Under the pieces are notes generated by a model that was given only the letters and a program-made list of their open reading frames with translations, had not been told where the DNA came from and did not search any database. A stretch of 25,338 bases of DNA from Bacteroidota bacterium (GTDB lineage Bacteria; Bacteroidota; Bacteroidia; Flavobacteriales; Flavobacteriaceae). Positions 1-7,406 of the stretch are shown here, piece after piece. The stretch is taken from assembly GCA_023390775.1 (NCBI GenBank), contig JAEWCF010000019.1, positions 1 to 25,338 of the forward strand, read 5' to 3'. The first letter of the stretch is position 1, and every line of letters begins with the position of its first letter. Made by a program: the position numbers and the translations under genes.

Positions 1-648
1 CTGGAAACCATCCAGGGCGGCGCCGGCTTCATAGAACCTGAAGACGGATTCCTGCAAAAGGTTCGCAGGCGCTGCGATGAAACCGGGGCGTTGATGATCC
101 TCGACGAGATCCAGCCGGGCTTCGGGCGGACGGGAAAACTTTTCGGGTTTGAACATTACGGGGCCGTACCGGACATCGTGATCATGGGCAAGGGCATGGG
201 CGGAGGCATGCCGGTTGGCGCGTTCACCGCATCGGCGCAAATGATGGACCTGCTTAGCCACGATCCCAAGCTGGGCCACATCACCACTTTTGGCGGGCAT
301 CCTGTCATTGCGGCAGCCTGTTTGGCAACATTGCGGGAAATTATGCGTTCGGGATTGATGGACCAGGCGCTTGAGAAGGAAAAACTCTTCAGGTCGCTTC
401 TGGTACATCCTTTGATTACGGGCATACGCGGTCGCGGGCTCATGCTGGCGGCCATGGTCCAAAACCCGTCGGTGGCCGACCGGATCATTTTGAAATGCCA
501 CGAAAAAGGGTTAATTTTATTTTGGTTGCTTTTCGAGGGTTGCGCAGTGCGGATCACGCCGCCGCTGACTGTATCGGAAGGGGAAATCAGGCAAGGCTGT
601 GCGCTGATGCTGGAGGTGATGGACGAAATAATGGCCGAAAATTCATGA
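1..648 (+). CDS. class III (PLP-dependent) aminotransferase, 3' part
   Basis: The gene is open at the left edge; only the last 215 codons are present, ending at TGA 646-648. It belongs to the fold-type I, class III aminotransferases (acetylornithine/ornithine/aspartate-aminotransferase-like group), soluble enzymes that move an amino group using pyridoxal phosphate. Visible in the sequence: ILDEIQPGFGRTGK, whose Asp (codon 103-105) contacts the cofactor pyridine nitrogen; IVIMGKGMGGGMPVGAF, whose first Lys (codon 190-192) is the Schiff-base lysine; TTFGGHPVIAAA, the Thr/Gly loop that reaches the neighbouring subunit; and a C-terminal RITPPLTVSEGEI typical of the family. The catalytic half is intact. 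The substrate cannot be told from this part. It is followed after 137 bases by a TPR gene on the same strand. Family call is firm; exact function is open. Confidence 0.9.
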   Translation: METIQGGAGFIEPEDGFLQKVRRRCDETGALMILDEIQPGFGRTGKLFGFEHYGAVPDIVIMGKGMGGGMPVGAFTASAQMMDLLSHDPKLGHITTFGGHPVIAAACLATLREIMRSGLMDQALEKEKLFRSLLVHPLITGIRGRGLMLAAMVQNPSVADRIILKCHEKGLILFWLLFEGCAVRITPPLTVSEGEIRQGCALMLEVMDEIMAENS

Positions 649-685
649 AATGCGCTGTATATCAGTTTAATGACGTGAAGCCATG

Positions 686-719
686 GGATTGTTGTTAATT
701 AAATTGTTCACAACAATCC
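686..719. repeat. 10-bp perfect inverted repeat upstream of the TPR gene
   Basis: GGATTGTTGT (686-695) is repeated as its exact reverse complement ACAACAATCC (710-719) around a 14-base AT-rich centre. It lies between the aminotransferase stop (648) and the TPR gene. There is no T-tract after the right arm, so it is not a classical intrinsic terminator. It could be an operator for a dimeric regulator, an mRNA 3' end hairpin, or chance; the sequence alone does not decide. Confidence 0.45.
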
Positions 720-746
720 GGACCCTTTCTGTACGCAGGAAGCCGA

Positions 747-764
747 CTTACTACTTTTAGTAAG
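747..764 (+). promoter_or_regulatory. candidate -7 region / short hairpin before the TPR gene
   Basis: CTTACTA and TAGTAAG form a perfect 7-bp inverted repeat around CTTT, 22 bases before the ATG at 786. Within it TACTTTTAG is close to the Bacteroidota -7 consensus TAnnTTTG. A similar word, TACCTTTCG within a 5-bp hairpin, precedes the DUF349 gene. No clear -33 TTG partner is seen, so the promoter call is tentative. Confidence 0.35.
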
Positions 765-785
765 CATAATTTAAAGATCAAAAGT

Positions 786-2183
786 ATGCAACTGAGCAAC
801 GAAGAAGAAGAATATAATTTATCCCTCTCGAAGTTCGAGTCGATGCTCAAGACCAACAAGGTTTTGTTTTTCGATTCGGAAGAATTCGAGGAAATCATCC
901 TCCACTATCTCGATACCGGAAAGGCTTCCCTTGCCAAAAAGGCGCTTAAACTTGCGCTGGAGCAACATCCTAAATCCACCGGGCTCAAGCTCGTCCAGGT
1001 CGAAATGCTGGTCTATGACGAGAAGCTCGACCAGGCCGAAAAGTTGCTCAACGAACTTTACGCCATCGAACCCCACAACGAGGAAATCTACATCCAGAAA
1101 GCCAATATTTACTCCAAAAGGGACAACCATGAAAAGGCGGTTGAGCTTTTGGAAATCGCCTTGCAGTATACCGACGACTATGCCGATGTCTACAACCTCA
1201 TCGGGATGGAATACCTGTTCATGGACAATTTGGAACTCGCCAAGGAGAATTTCATCAAGTGCCTTGAGGAGGACACCGAGGACCAGGCCGCGCTTTACAA
1301 TGTGGTCTACTGTTTTGAATTTTTGGACCAGAACGTCGAGGCGATCGAATACCTCAAGAAATACATCGACAAAAACCCGTACAGCGAGATCGCCTGGCAC
1401 CAGTCCGGCCGGTTGTATTACGGGATCAAGGATTACGAAAACGCAGTACGTGCATTTGAATATGCAACCTACATCGACGAGGAATTCCTGGGCGCTTTCA
1501 TGGAGAAAGGGAAGGCACTGGAAAGGCTTCGCCGTTACGAGGAGGCGATTGAAAGCTACGCGCGCACCATCGAACTCGACGACCCAACCTCGTACGCGCT
1601 GTTGCGCATCGGGAAATGTTATGAAAAGCTCGGAAACAAGGCGCTGGCCCTGAAGTTCTTCAACAAGACCGTGCACGAGGACCCGCTTCTTGACAAGGGT
1701 TGGATCGCCATCACCGATTTTTACGTCCGGCAAAAGAATCATCAAAAGGCGCTTTTCTATGTCAACAAGGCGCTTTCCATCGACAATGAGAACCACCTGT
1801 ATTGGAAGCGTTACGCGACCATCAACCGCGCGCTGAACCTTTTTGAGGAGGCCGAGGAAGGGTACCGGAAGGCGGTGGAATACGGCGATTATGCGTTGGA
1901 TACCTGGTTGTACTGGGTCGATACGCTTCAGTATCTGGGGGAATTCGAGAGTGCGGTCCAAACATTATTGCAGGCCTCGGAATACTTTCCCGAGGAAGCC
2001 CAGGTGGAATACAGGCTGGCCGGGCTCTACCTGATGTTGCAGGAGAATGAAAAGGGAATTTTCCACCTCAGCAACGGGCTTCGGCTCGATTACGACGCGA
2101 AGTCGATCGTCGATGAGCATTTTCCCGCCATCAGCAATTCCAGGATCGTAAAAAGCTGCATTTCCAAGTACAAGAAAAAGTAA
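786..2183 (+). CDS. tetratricopeptide-repeat (TPR) protein
   Basis: A 465-residue protein made almost wholly of TPR helical hairpins. Repeats of about 34 residues are recognisable from roughly residue 35 to 430, for example ...KASLAKKALKLALEQHP, KLDQAEKLLNELYAIEP, NHEKAVELLEIALQYT, DYENAVRAFEYATYID, RYEEAIESYARTIELD and NHQKALFYVNKALSID. There is no signal peptide or membrane segment, so a cytoplasmic protein-binding scaffold is likely; no catalytic domain is seen. The N-terminus is acidic (NEEEEEYN) and the C-terminus basic (KSCISKYKKK). The ATG at 786 follows an AT-rich leader and is the first start after the candidate -7 box. A hairpin with a T-tract follows the TAA. The gene sits between an aminotransferase gene and aroE. 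Partner and role are unknown. Confidence 0.85.
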   Translation: MQLSNEEEEYNLSLSKFESMLKTNKVLFFDSEEFEEIILHYLDTGKASLAKKALKLALEQHPKSTGLKLVQVEMLVYDEKLDQAEKLLNELYAIEPHNEEIYIQKANIYSKRDNHEKAVELLEIALQYTDDYADVYNLIGMEYLFMDNLELAKENFIKCLEEDTEDQAALYNVVYCFEFLDQNVEAIEYLKKYIDKNPYSEIAWHQSGRLYYGIKDYENAVRAFEYATYIDEEFLGAFMEKGKALERLRRYEEAIESYARTIELDDPTSYALLRIGKCYEKLGNKALALKFFNKTVHEDPLLDKGWIAITDFYVRQKNHQKALFYVNKALSIDNENHLYWKRYATINRALNLFEEAEEGYRKAVEYGDYALDTWLYWVDTLQYLGEFESAVQTLLQASEYFPEEAQVEYRLAGLYLMLQENEKGIFHLSNGLRLDYDAKSIVDEHFPAISNSRIVKSCISKYKKK

Positions 2184-2200
2184 TAATTTTCCTGAAAATC

Positions 2201-2232
2201 AAAGGCCGGCCTGAGCAATCTTGCCGGCTTTT
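2201..2232 (+). terminator. intrinsic terminator after the TPR gene
   Basis: AAAGGCCGGC (2201-2210) pairs with GCCGGCTTTT (2223-2232) over ten positions with one G-U pair and a 12-base loop; the stem is followed by part of a T-run. It begins 17 bases after the TPR stop. The flanking A and T runs could let it work on both strands, but only the TPR gene reads into it. The right arm ends 14 bases before the aroE ATG. Confidence 0.6.
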
Positions 2233-2246
2233 GCTATATTGTGCCC

Positions 2247-2978
2247 ATGCAAGTTTTCGGTTTGGTTGGAAGGCACATCTCGTATTCCTTTTCTCGCGCG
2301 TATTTTGCCGACAAATTCGCCCGGCTCAAAATCGATGCGCAGTACCTCAACTTTGACCTCGAGGATCTATCCCGATTCGATCGCGTGATGGCGACGCCCG
2401 GCCTCCGCGGTTTCAACGTCACCATTCCGTATAAGGTGGAAATCATACCGCTTCTCAATTCGCTTTCCCCCGAAGCTTCCCGGATTGGCGCGGTCAATAC
2501 CGTAAAGGTGGACAGCGACGGTTCGCTGAGGGGCCACAACACCGACTGGATCGGCTTTACGGGATCGCTCCGGCCCTTGCTGAAGCCTTTCCACAAATCC
2601 GCGTTGATTTTGGGGACAGGCGGCGCCTCTCGTGCAGTGGCCTACGGTCTAGACGCTTTGGGCATCGGTTACCAGGTTGTATCCCGATCGGGAAACGGGC
2701 TCAAGTACGGCAATCTGCAGCGCTCCCGATTCCCCGAACCTTTGATCGTCATCAATTGCACCCCCGTCGGAACCGCCCCGAACATGGATGCCTCACCACT
2801 GCCCGCTGTTTTTTTCAGGCCGGGGGATATCGCGTTCGACCTTATATACAACCCTTCAAAAACCCAATTCCTGACTGATGCCGAATCGATAGGCGCGGTT
2901 ATCCTCAACGGTTTGCCGATGTTGGAAATCCAGGCCGAAAAATCGTGGGAAATCTGGTCCGAAGGCAATCTGCCCTGA
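2247..2978 (+). CDS. aroE: shikimate dehydrogenase
   Basis: This enzyme reduces 3-dehydroshikimate to shikimate with NADPH in the aromatic amino acid (chorismate) pathway, in the cytoplasm. With the ATG at 2247 the product is 243 residues. Residues follow the family order: SYS at 12-14 (shikimate carboxylate), NVTIPYK with catalytic Lys63, GAVNT around 81-85, GHNTDW with catalytic Asp100, the dinucleotide loop GTGGASRA at 123-130, NCTPVG at 170-175, and NGLPMLEIQ near 221-229 (substrate Gln). The length is at the short end, as usual for Bacteroidota AroE. An in-frame GTG at 2241 is possible, but the ATG gives the usual MxxFGLxGxxISYSFS beginning. It stands alone between the terminator of the TPR gene and the promoter of the DUF349 gene. 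Confidence 0.95.
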   Translation: MQVFGLVGRHISYSFSRAYFADKFARLKIDAQYLNFDLEDLSRFDRVMATPGLRGFNVTIPYKVEIIPLLNSLSPEASRIGAVNTVKVDSDGSLRGHNTDWIGFTGSLRPLLKPFHKSALILGTGGASRAVAYGLDALGIGYQVVSRSGNGLKYGNLQRSRFPEPLIVINCTPVGTAPNMDASPLPAVFFRPGDIAFDLIYNPSKTQFLTDAESIGAVILNGLPMLEIQAEKSWEIWSEGNLP

Positions 2979-2994
2979 TTTCGCGGGCTTTTCC

Positions 2995-3026
2995 TTTGTA
3001 TATTACGCGGCCTTTACTACCTTTCG
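2995..3026 (+). promoter_or_regulatory. candidate Bacteroidota-type promoter for the DUF349 gene
   Basis: TTTG (2995-2998), 19 bases, then TACCTTTCG (3018-3026), close to the -33 TTTG / -7 TAnnTTTG pair of the Bacteroidota sigma factor. The -7 box is also part of a 5-bp hairpin (CTACC/GGTAG, 3017-3030). The ATG follows 35 bases later at 3062. Confidence 0.45.
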
Positions 3027-3061
3027 GTAGAAATACTTGCTAAACCTTAAATATTTTGACG

Positions 3062-5290
3062 ATGTCAGAAGATAAACACGATAACCTGCAACAAGCAGAC
3101 GGAAGCGAAAACCAAGAAAACCTTATCCCGCAGACGCGCCAGGCCGAGGAGGCCGAAACATTCGACCAGGCCGCTTCGGTAACCGAAACGGAAATGGCCG
3201 ATGACGATGCCGATCCGGCGATCGAGATTGACGAAGATCCGACTGCCGACGTCGTGGCGCCCATCGATGCGATGCTGGCAACGGAGGCTCGCGAAAACGA
3301 CGATGTTCCCGGGGATCTTCTGACCGAAGGCCTTATTGACCAAAATCCCGACGCCGACCTGGTACAATCGCCCTCAATCGAGGCTGCCGAAGCGGCCGAT
3401 GCGCTTGCCCGCGAAAAAAACATAGACCAATCGGCCGAAATCATACATTCGATCGAGCGCGAACCCTCTGCAATCGTACCTGAGGGAACCGAGGAAGCGG
3501 TATCTGCGATCGAACAGACCAACGCGGAGGAAAGCGAGGACGAGTCGCTAAAGCAACGCCACGATATGCCGATGCGCAATTACGACGAACTGTCAATGGA
3601 CGAACTGGTCTCGGAACTCGAAAAGATCACCCAGACCGACAGCGTGATGGCCGTCAAGGACCATGTCGAGGAGATCAAGCGGAGCTTTTTGACAAAATAC
3701 CATCATCTTGTCGAGGAAAAACGCGCCGAACACGTTGCGCAGCACGAAGGCGACGGCGAGGATTTCCACTACCATCTGCCCGTCAAGACCCGATTCGATC
3801 AATTATACCACCAATACCGCGACCGCAAGAACGCGCATTTCAAGAACCTGCAGAACAATTTGCAGAGCAACCTGGAAACGCGCCTGGCGATTGTCGAGGA
3901 ACTAAAGAACCTGATCAACCCGCAGGAAAACATCAAGGACACGCTCAAGCATTTCAACGACCTGCGCGAGCGCTGGAAAAATGCCGGGCCTATCCCGAAG
4001 GACAAATACAACCATGTCTGGAACAATTACCACTTCCACGTGGAAAATTTCTACGACTACCTTCACCTGGACCGCGAGGCGCGCGATCTGGACTTCAAAC
4101 ACAACCTTGAGCAGAAGCAGAAGATCGTGGAAAGGGTCCGGGAGCTTGTGGAGATGCCTGACGTTAACAAGGCCTTCCGCGAACTGCAGGACCTTCACCG
4201 CATGTGGAAGGAGGAAATCGGGCCGGTATCACGTGAACACCGAGAGGAAATCTGGAACCAGTTCAGCGAACTCACGCGGCAGATGCACGACAAACGCGAG
4301 GCCCTGTTTGCCAAACAGCGCGAGGGAGAGAACGAAAACCTGGCGAAGAAACAGGAAATCATCGCCAAAATCGAAGCGCTGGCCACCGAAAAAATGAATT
4401 CGCATGCCGGCTGGCTCGGGCAGATTGAAAAGGTCGAAGCGCTGCGAAAGGAATTTTTTGCGACCGGAAAAGTTCCCGTGGACGTCAATGAGTCCACGTG
4501 GGCTGCCTTCAAGAACGCGGTGCGAAACTTCAATTCGCTCAAGAATTCGTTTTACAAGGACATCAAGAAAGACCAGAGCGACAACCTGGCCCGCAAAAAC
4601 GCGCTCATCGCGAGGGCGAGGGAACTGCAGGACTCAAAAGATTATGCGGCCACCACGCCCGTCATGAAGCAGATACAGGAGGAATGGAAGCAGATCGGGC
4701 ACGTCCCGAGAAAATATTCCGACAAATTATGGAAGGATTTCAAGGCGGCCTGTAACCATTACTTCGAGCAGATGAAGGAAAACCGCCAGGAGGAGAGCGG
4801 TGAGGAATTGGAGGCATTTGAAAAGAAAAAGGCCTATCTGGAAACGGTGAGGGAATTTCAGCTCTCGGGCGATCACCGAAGCGACCTCGATGCGATCAAG
4901 GCTCATATCGAACACTGGAAATCGCTTGGGAAAGTGCCACAGGGAAGGCGGCACATCGAAGGGAAATTCAACAAAATACTGGACCATCTGTTTGAAAAAC
5001 TCAGCCTGAGCAAGAAGGAATCGGAGATGGTGCGTTTTTCAAACCGCGTCGGCCATCTTGCCGAGACCAACGACACGCGCAAGATCGACAATGAAAAGAT
5101 TTTCCTGATGCGCAAAATCGACGAGGTCCAGGCCGAAATTTTCCAGCTCGAAAACAACATCCAGTTCTTCGCGCACGCCAAGAAGGACAACCCCATGGTG
5201 GCCGAAGTCCGCAAGAATATCGAGAAACACAAGGAAGAACTTGCAGTACTTAAGGAGAAGCTGAAGCAGGTGCGGAGCTTGGGGCAGTAG
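3062..5290 (+). CDS. DUF349-repeat protein with acidic N-terminus
   Basis: A 742-residue cytoplasmic protein. Residues 1 to about 165 are a low-complexity, strongly acidic stretch rich in Ala, Glu and Asp with no recognisable domain. From about 170 to 660 there are several tandem DUF349 units, each with a Trp-containing helical core and a turn such as LRERWKNAGPIPKDKY, LHRMWKEEIGPVSREHR, LRKEFFATGKVPVD, IQEEWKQIGHVPRKY or IEHWKSLGKVPQGRR. The last 80 residues are a charged coiled coil (VQAEIFQLENNIQFF onward). DUF349 proteins have no settled function; the helical repeats suggest a structural or RNA/ribosome-binding role, which is inference. The ATG at 3062 is preferred to an upstream in-frame TTG at 3056. 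The stop TAG abuts a heptamer repeat array. Confidence 0.85.
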   Translation: MSEDKHDNLQQADGSENQENLIPQTRQAEEAETFDQAASVTETEMADDDADPAIEIDEDPTADVVAPIDAMLATEARENDDVPGDLLTEGLIDQNPDADLVQSPSIEAAEAADALAREKNIDQSAEIIHSIEREPSAIVPEGTEEAVSAIEQTNAEESEDESLKQRHDMPMRNYDELSMDELVSELEKITQTDSVMAVKDHVEEIKRSFLTKYHHLVEEKRAEHVAQHEGDGEDFHYHLPVKTRFDQLYHQYRDRKNAHFKNLQNNLQSNLETRLAIVEELKNLINPQENIKDTLKHFNDLRERWKNAGPIPKDKYNHVWNNYHFHVENFYDYLHLDREARDLDFKHNLEQKQKIVERVRELVEMPDVNKAFRELQDLHRMWKEEIGPVSREHREEIWNQFSELTRQMHDKREALFAKQREGENENLAKKQEIIAKIEALATEKMNSHAGWLGQIEKVEALRKEFFATGKVPVDVNESTWAAFKNAVRNFNSLKNSFYKDIKKDQSDNLARKNALIARARELQDSKDYAATTPVMKQIQEEWKQIGHVPRKYSDKLWKDFKAACNHYFEQMKENRQEESGEELEAFEKKKAYLETVREFQLSGDHRSDLDAIKAHIEHWKSLGKVPQGRRHIEGKFNKILDHLFEKLSLSKKESEMVRFSNRVGHLAETNDTRKIDNEKIFLMRKIDEVQAEIFQLENNIQFFAHAKKDNPMVAEVRKNIEKHKEELAVLKEKLKQVRSLGQ

Positions 5291-5367
5291 TTTTGGGTTA
5301 TGGGTTATGAGTTCTGAGTTATGGGTTATGGGTTATGGGTTATGTGTTGTGGGTAGTGAGTTTTGTC
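5291..5367 (+). repeat. heptamer tandem array, consensus TTATGGG, about 11 units
   Basis: Starting at the base after the DUF349 stop codon, eleven consecutive 7-base units run in exact register: TTTTGGG, TTATGGG, TTATGAG, TTCTGAG, TTATGGG three times, TTATGTG, TTGTGGG, TAGTGAG and a decayed TTTTGTC. Units differ only by substitutions, never by length. It faces a related array in opposite orientation at 5385-5412. Confidence 0.85.
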
Positions 5368-5384
5368 TAAATGCGCATAAAATA

Positions 5385-5412
5385 CTCAAAACCCAAAACC
5401 CAATACTCATAA
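5385..5412 (-). repeat. inverted heptamer array (CTCAAAA/CCCAAAA/CCCAATA/CTCATAA)
   Basis: Four exact 7-base units. On the - strand they read TTATGAG, TATTGGG, TTTTGGG, TTTTGAG, the same word family as the facing array at 5291-5367. The two arrays can pair into a long imperfect hairpin between the convergent DUF349 and mazG genes. The mazG stop codon lies inside the outermost unit. Confidence 0.8.
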
Positions 5413-6180
5413 CTTTTTCGCTTCCTCCCAAAAAACATCCATCTCGGCGAGGGTCATCTCCGATAGCGGTTTGCCCAATTCGGAGGCCCTGGACTCGAGG
5501 TACTGGAATCGCTTGATGAACTTTTTATTGGTTCTTTCAAGGGCGTCCTCGGGGTTAACGTCGAGAAACCGCGCATAGTTGATGATGGAAAACAGGACAT
5601 CGCCCAGTTCGCTTTCCATTTTTTCCCTGTTCCCGGCCTCGACCTCCTGCTGCAGTTCGGCAAGTTCTTCGTGTACTTTTTCCAACACCTGATGAGGTTC
5701 GTCCCAATCGAATCCGACGCCGCGCGCCTTGTCCTGGATACGGCTGGCCTTGACCATGGCCGGCAGGCTTTTGGGAACGCCTTCCAGTACCGACTTCTTC
5801 CCTTCCCTGAGTTTGAGCTTTTCCCAATTCTGCTTGACCTCTTCCTCGTCCCTCACCTCGACATCCCCGTAGATGTGCGGGTGGCGGTGAATCAATTTAT
5901 CGCAGATCTGGTTGGCGACATCGGCGACGTCAAAGGCCCCGCGCTCGCTTCCAATTTTGGCGTAAAACACGATGTGGAGCAATAAATCGCCCAATTCCTT
6001 GCCTACCTCCGCCAAATTGTCGTCCAGGATAGCATCGCCCAATTCATAGGTCTCCTCGATGGTCAGGTGCCGAAGGGTCTCCATGGTCTGCTTTTTATCC
6101 CACGGGCATTTCTCCCGGAGTTCGTCCATGATGTCGAGCAGCCTGCCAAAGGCCTCAAGTTGTTTTGCGCGGTTTTCCAT
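5407..6180 (-). CDS. mazG: nucleoside triphosphate pyrophosphohydrolase MazG
   Basis: Hydrolyses (d)NTPs to the monophosphate and pyrophosphate, a house-cleaning enzyme. The 257-residue product has the usual two tandem all-alpha MazG domains. The first carries CPWDKKQT, EETYELGDAI and KELGDLLLHIVFYAKIG, the metal-binding acidic helices; the second carries EELAELQQEV and ESELGDVLFSIINYARFL. RHPHIYGDVEV and ARGVGFDW link them as in Escherichia coli MazG. The start is the Met at 6180 (MENRAKQLEAFGRLLDIM); the frame is open further upstream but that part would overlap the terminator and the DUF5606 gene and shows no homology. The last codons, Leu-stop (TTA TGA), come from a unit of the repeat array. 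It is third in the def, DUF5606, mazG series but is separated from the first two by a terminator. Confidence 0.95.
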   Translation of the reverse strand: MENRAKQLEAFGRLLDIMDELREKCPWDKKQTMETLRHLTIEETYELGDAILDDNLAEVGKELGDLLLHIVFYAKIGSERGAFDVADVANQICDKLIHRHPHIYGDVEVRDEEEVKQNWEKLKLREGKKSVLEGVPKSLPAMVKASRIQDKARGVGFDWDEPHQVLEKVHEELAELQQEVEAGNREKMESELGDVLFSIINYARFLDVNPEDALERTNKKFIKRFQYLESRASELGKPLSEMTLAEMDVFWEEAKKL

Positions 6181-6190
6181 AGGGTGAAAA

Positions 6191-6216
6191 TAAAAAATCC
6201 CGCTTTCATGCGGGAT
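6191..6216 (-). terminator. intrinsic terminator between the DUF5606 and mazG genes
   Basis: On the - strand ATCCCGC, a six-base loop and GCGGGAT form a perfect 7-bp GC-rich stem followed directly by a run of T. It starts 7 bases after the DUF5606 stop codon and its T-tract ends only 10 bases before the mazG ATG. mazG therefore needs read-through or a promoter that overlaps the terminator. Confidence 0.8.
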
Positions 6217-6223
6217 CGGTTTA

Positions 6224-6652
6224 TTATTTTTCCTCGGCGGCAGCTTCCGCTTCGGCTTTTGCAGGCGCCTCTTTTGAGACAAGCCCCTTGGCCTGCAGCA
6301 TATTGTACCAGTTCAGGACCTTTTTGATATCTGACGGGTAGACGCGTTCCTCGTCATACTCGGGCAAAACTTCGCGGAAATACTCGGTGAGCCTGGCGTT
6401 GTCTTCCTTGTGCGACAGGGCCGGGCCGTTGTCCTCTTTTATGGCGATGTTGCGCATGACCTCGGCGAGGGGTTTCTCCTCATTGTGGGTATACATCGAA
6501 ATTTCGGAAAGCAGGCTGACATTGTTGCGAAGCCCTACCGTGACCTTCTTACCGTCAAGGAGCGATTCGGCCACGAAACCCGAACGCGTCTGTACCTTTA
6601 AAACATATAGCCCCGGCTTGCCCGAAATGGCCAAAATCTTGTCTAAATTCAT
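6224..6652 (-). CDS. DUF5606 domain protein
   Basis: A 142-residue cytoplasmic protein of the Bacteroidota-specific DUF5606 family, usually found beside def. It starts MNLDKILAISGKPGLYVL, then a small beta-rich segment (TRSGFVAESLLDGKKVTVG) and a helical segment ending in YPSDIKKVLNWYNMLQAKGL. The tail is a low-complexity Ala/Glu/Lys stretch (KAEAEAAAEEK). The ATG is 11 bases after the def stop, so the two genes are probably co-transcribed, and an intrinsic terminator follows its own stop. The function is not known; the link with peptide deformylase suggests something connected with translation, which is inference from position only. Confidence 0.85.
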   Translation of the reverse strand: MNLDKILAISGKPGLYVLKVQTRSGFVAESLLDGKKVTVGLRNNVSLLSEISMYTHNEEKPLAEVMRNIAIKEDNGPALSHKEDNARLTEYFREVLPEYDEERVYPSDIKKVLNWYNMLQAKGLVSKEAPAKAEAEAAAEEK

Positions 6653-6663
6653 ATGATGATTGT

Positions 6664-7251
6664 TTATCTTCCTTTTTTGGCCACGAATTTCATACGGTAA
6701 TCCGGGCGCGTCTTGCCTTCCATGATATTCTGGAGTTTCTTTTGGATCAGGCGCTTTTTCAACGATGATATCCGGTCGGTGAACAGGATTCCCTCGATGT
6801 GGTCGTACTCGTGCTGGATGACCCGTGCGATCAATCCGTCAAAGACCTCCGTATGCAGGTTGAAATCCTCATCGCGGTACTCAATCGTGATGCGTTCATG
6901 GCGGAAAACGTCCTCCCGCACCTCGGGAATCGACAGGCAACCTTCATTGAAGCCCCACTCCTCGCCTTCCTCCTTGACTATGTTGGCATTGATGAAGGTA
7001 CGCTTGAAATTCCGGAGTTGTTCGCGTTCTTCAGCGCTGAGTTCGTCGTCATCCGAGAACGGTTTCGTATCCACGATGAAGACCCGGATCGCCAGTCCCA
7101 CCTGCGGTGCGGCCAGCCCCACGCCAAAAGCATTGTACATGGTTTCGTACATATCGGCGATCACCTGTTTCAGGTGTGGGTAATCGGGCGTGACGTCCAC
7201 GCCTTTCCTGCGCAATACCGGGTCACCGTAACCAATAATGGGTAAAATCAT
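6664..7251 (-). CDS. def: peptide deformylase
   Basis: Removes the formyl group from the N-terminal Met of new proteins at the ribosome; an Fe(II)/Zn hydrolase. The 195-residue product shows all three family motifs: GVGLAAPQVG (43-52), EGCLSIP (103-109, metal ligand Cys105) and QHEYDHIEG (146-154, HExxH ligands His147 and His151, catalytic Glu148). An acidic insertion at about 65-80 (SDDDELSAEEREQLR) is common in Bacteroidota enzymes. The ATG at 7251 gives the expected MILPIIGYGDPVLR beginning. It leads a - strand unit with the DUF5606 gene. A FUSC-family gene diverges from it and separates it from ruvX. Confidence 0.97.
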   Translation of the reverse strand: MILPIIGYGDPVLRRKGVDVTPDYPHLKQVIADMYETMYNAFGVGLAAPQVGLAIRVFIVDTKPFSDDDELSAEEREQLRNFKRTFINANIVKEEGEEWGFNEGCLSIPEVREDVFRHERITIEYRDEDFNLHTEVFDGLIARVIQHEYDHIEGILFTDRISSLKKRLIQKKLQNIMEGKTRPDYRMKFVAKKGR

Positions 7252-7278
7252 GCTTTGCTTTTTTCCTTTGGAGTGTCG

Positions 7279-7287
7279 GCAAAAATA
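7279..7287 (-). promoter_or_regulatory. candidate -7 box for def
   Basis: On the - strand the sequence reads TATTTTTGC, a full match to TAnnTTTGC, ending 27 bases before the def ATG. No good -33 TTG partner is seen at the usual distance. Confidence 0.4.
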
Positions 7288-7366
7288 AATAAAAAAACAC
7301 TTTGTGGCGGACCATCGGAACCAATTGGGATGAAATTATAATTCGATGCTAAAATGGACCGCAGGA

Positions 7367-7399
7367 TTTGAGCGCCCTTGACCCGATGCGTACCTTTGC
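7367..7399 (+). promoter_or_regulatory. Bacteroidota-type promoter of the FUSC gene
   Basis: TTTG (7367-7370), a 20-base spacer, then TACCTTTGC (7391-7399): the best -33/-7 pair in the window. The -7 box ends only 7 bases before the ATG at 7407, so the transcript would begin within a few bases of the start codon. This is also why the in-frame TTG (7368) and ATG (7386) are rejected as starts: both lie within or before the promoter. Confidence 0.55.
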
Positions 7400-7406
7400 A
7401 CCGCAT

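Noticed and set aside
819..1961. Long open frame (380 codons) on the - strand opposite the TPR gene
   Set aside because: The + strand frame has clear TPR repeats; the antisense frame has no recognisable domain and arises from codon bias.
2241..2246. GTG start for aroE six bases upstream of the ATG
   Set aside because: The ATG at 2247 gives the usual family N-terminus; the GTG adds only two residues.
5291..5412. CRISPR-like or telomere-like repeat (GGGTTAT units)
   Set aside because: Units are contiguous with no spacers, and the array is internal between two normal genes; the likeness to telomere repeats is superficial.
6181..6282. N-terminal extension of MazG by 34 residues
   Set aside because: It would run through the terminator hairpin and into the DUF5606 gene and has no family similarity before MENRAKQLEAF.
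7368..7406. Upstream TTG (7368) or ATG (7386) start for the FUSC gene
   Set aside because: Both are within or before the -33/-7 pair, so the transcript would not contain them.
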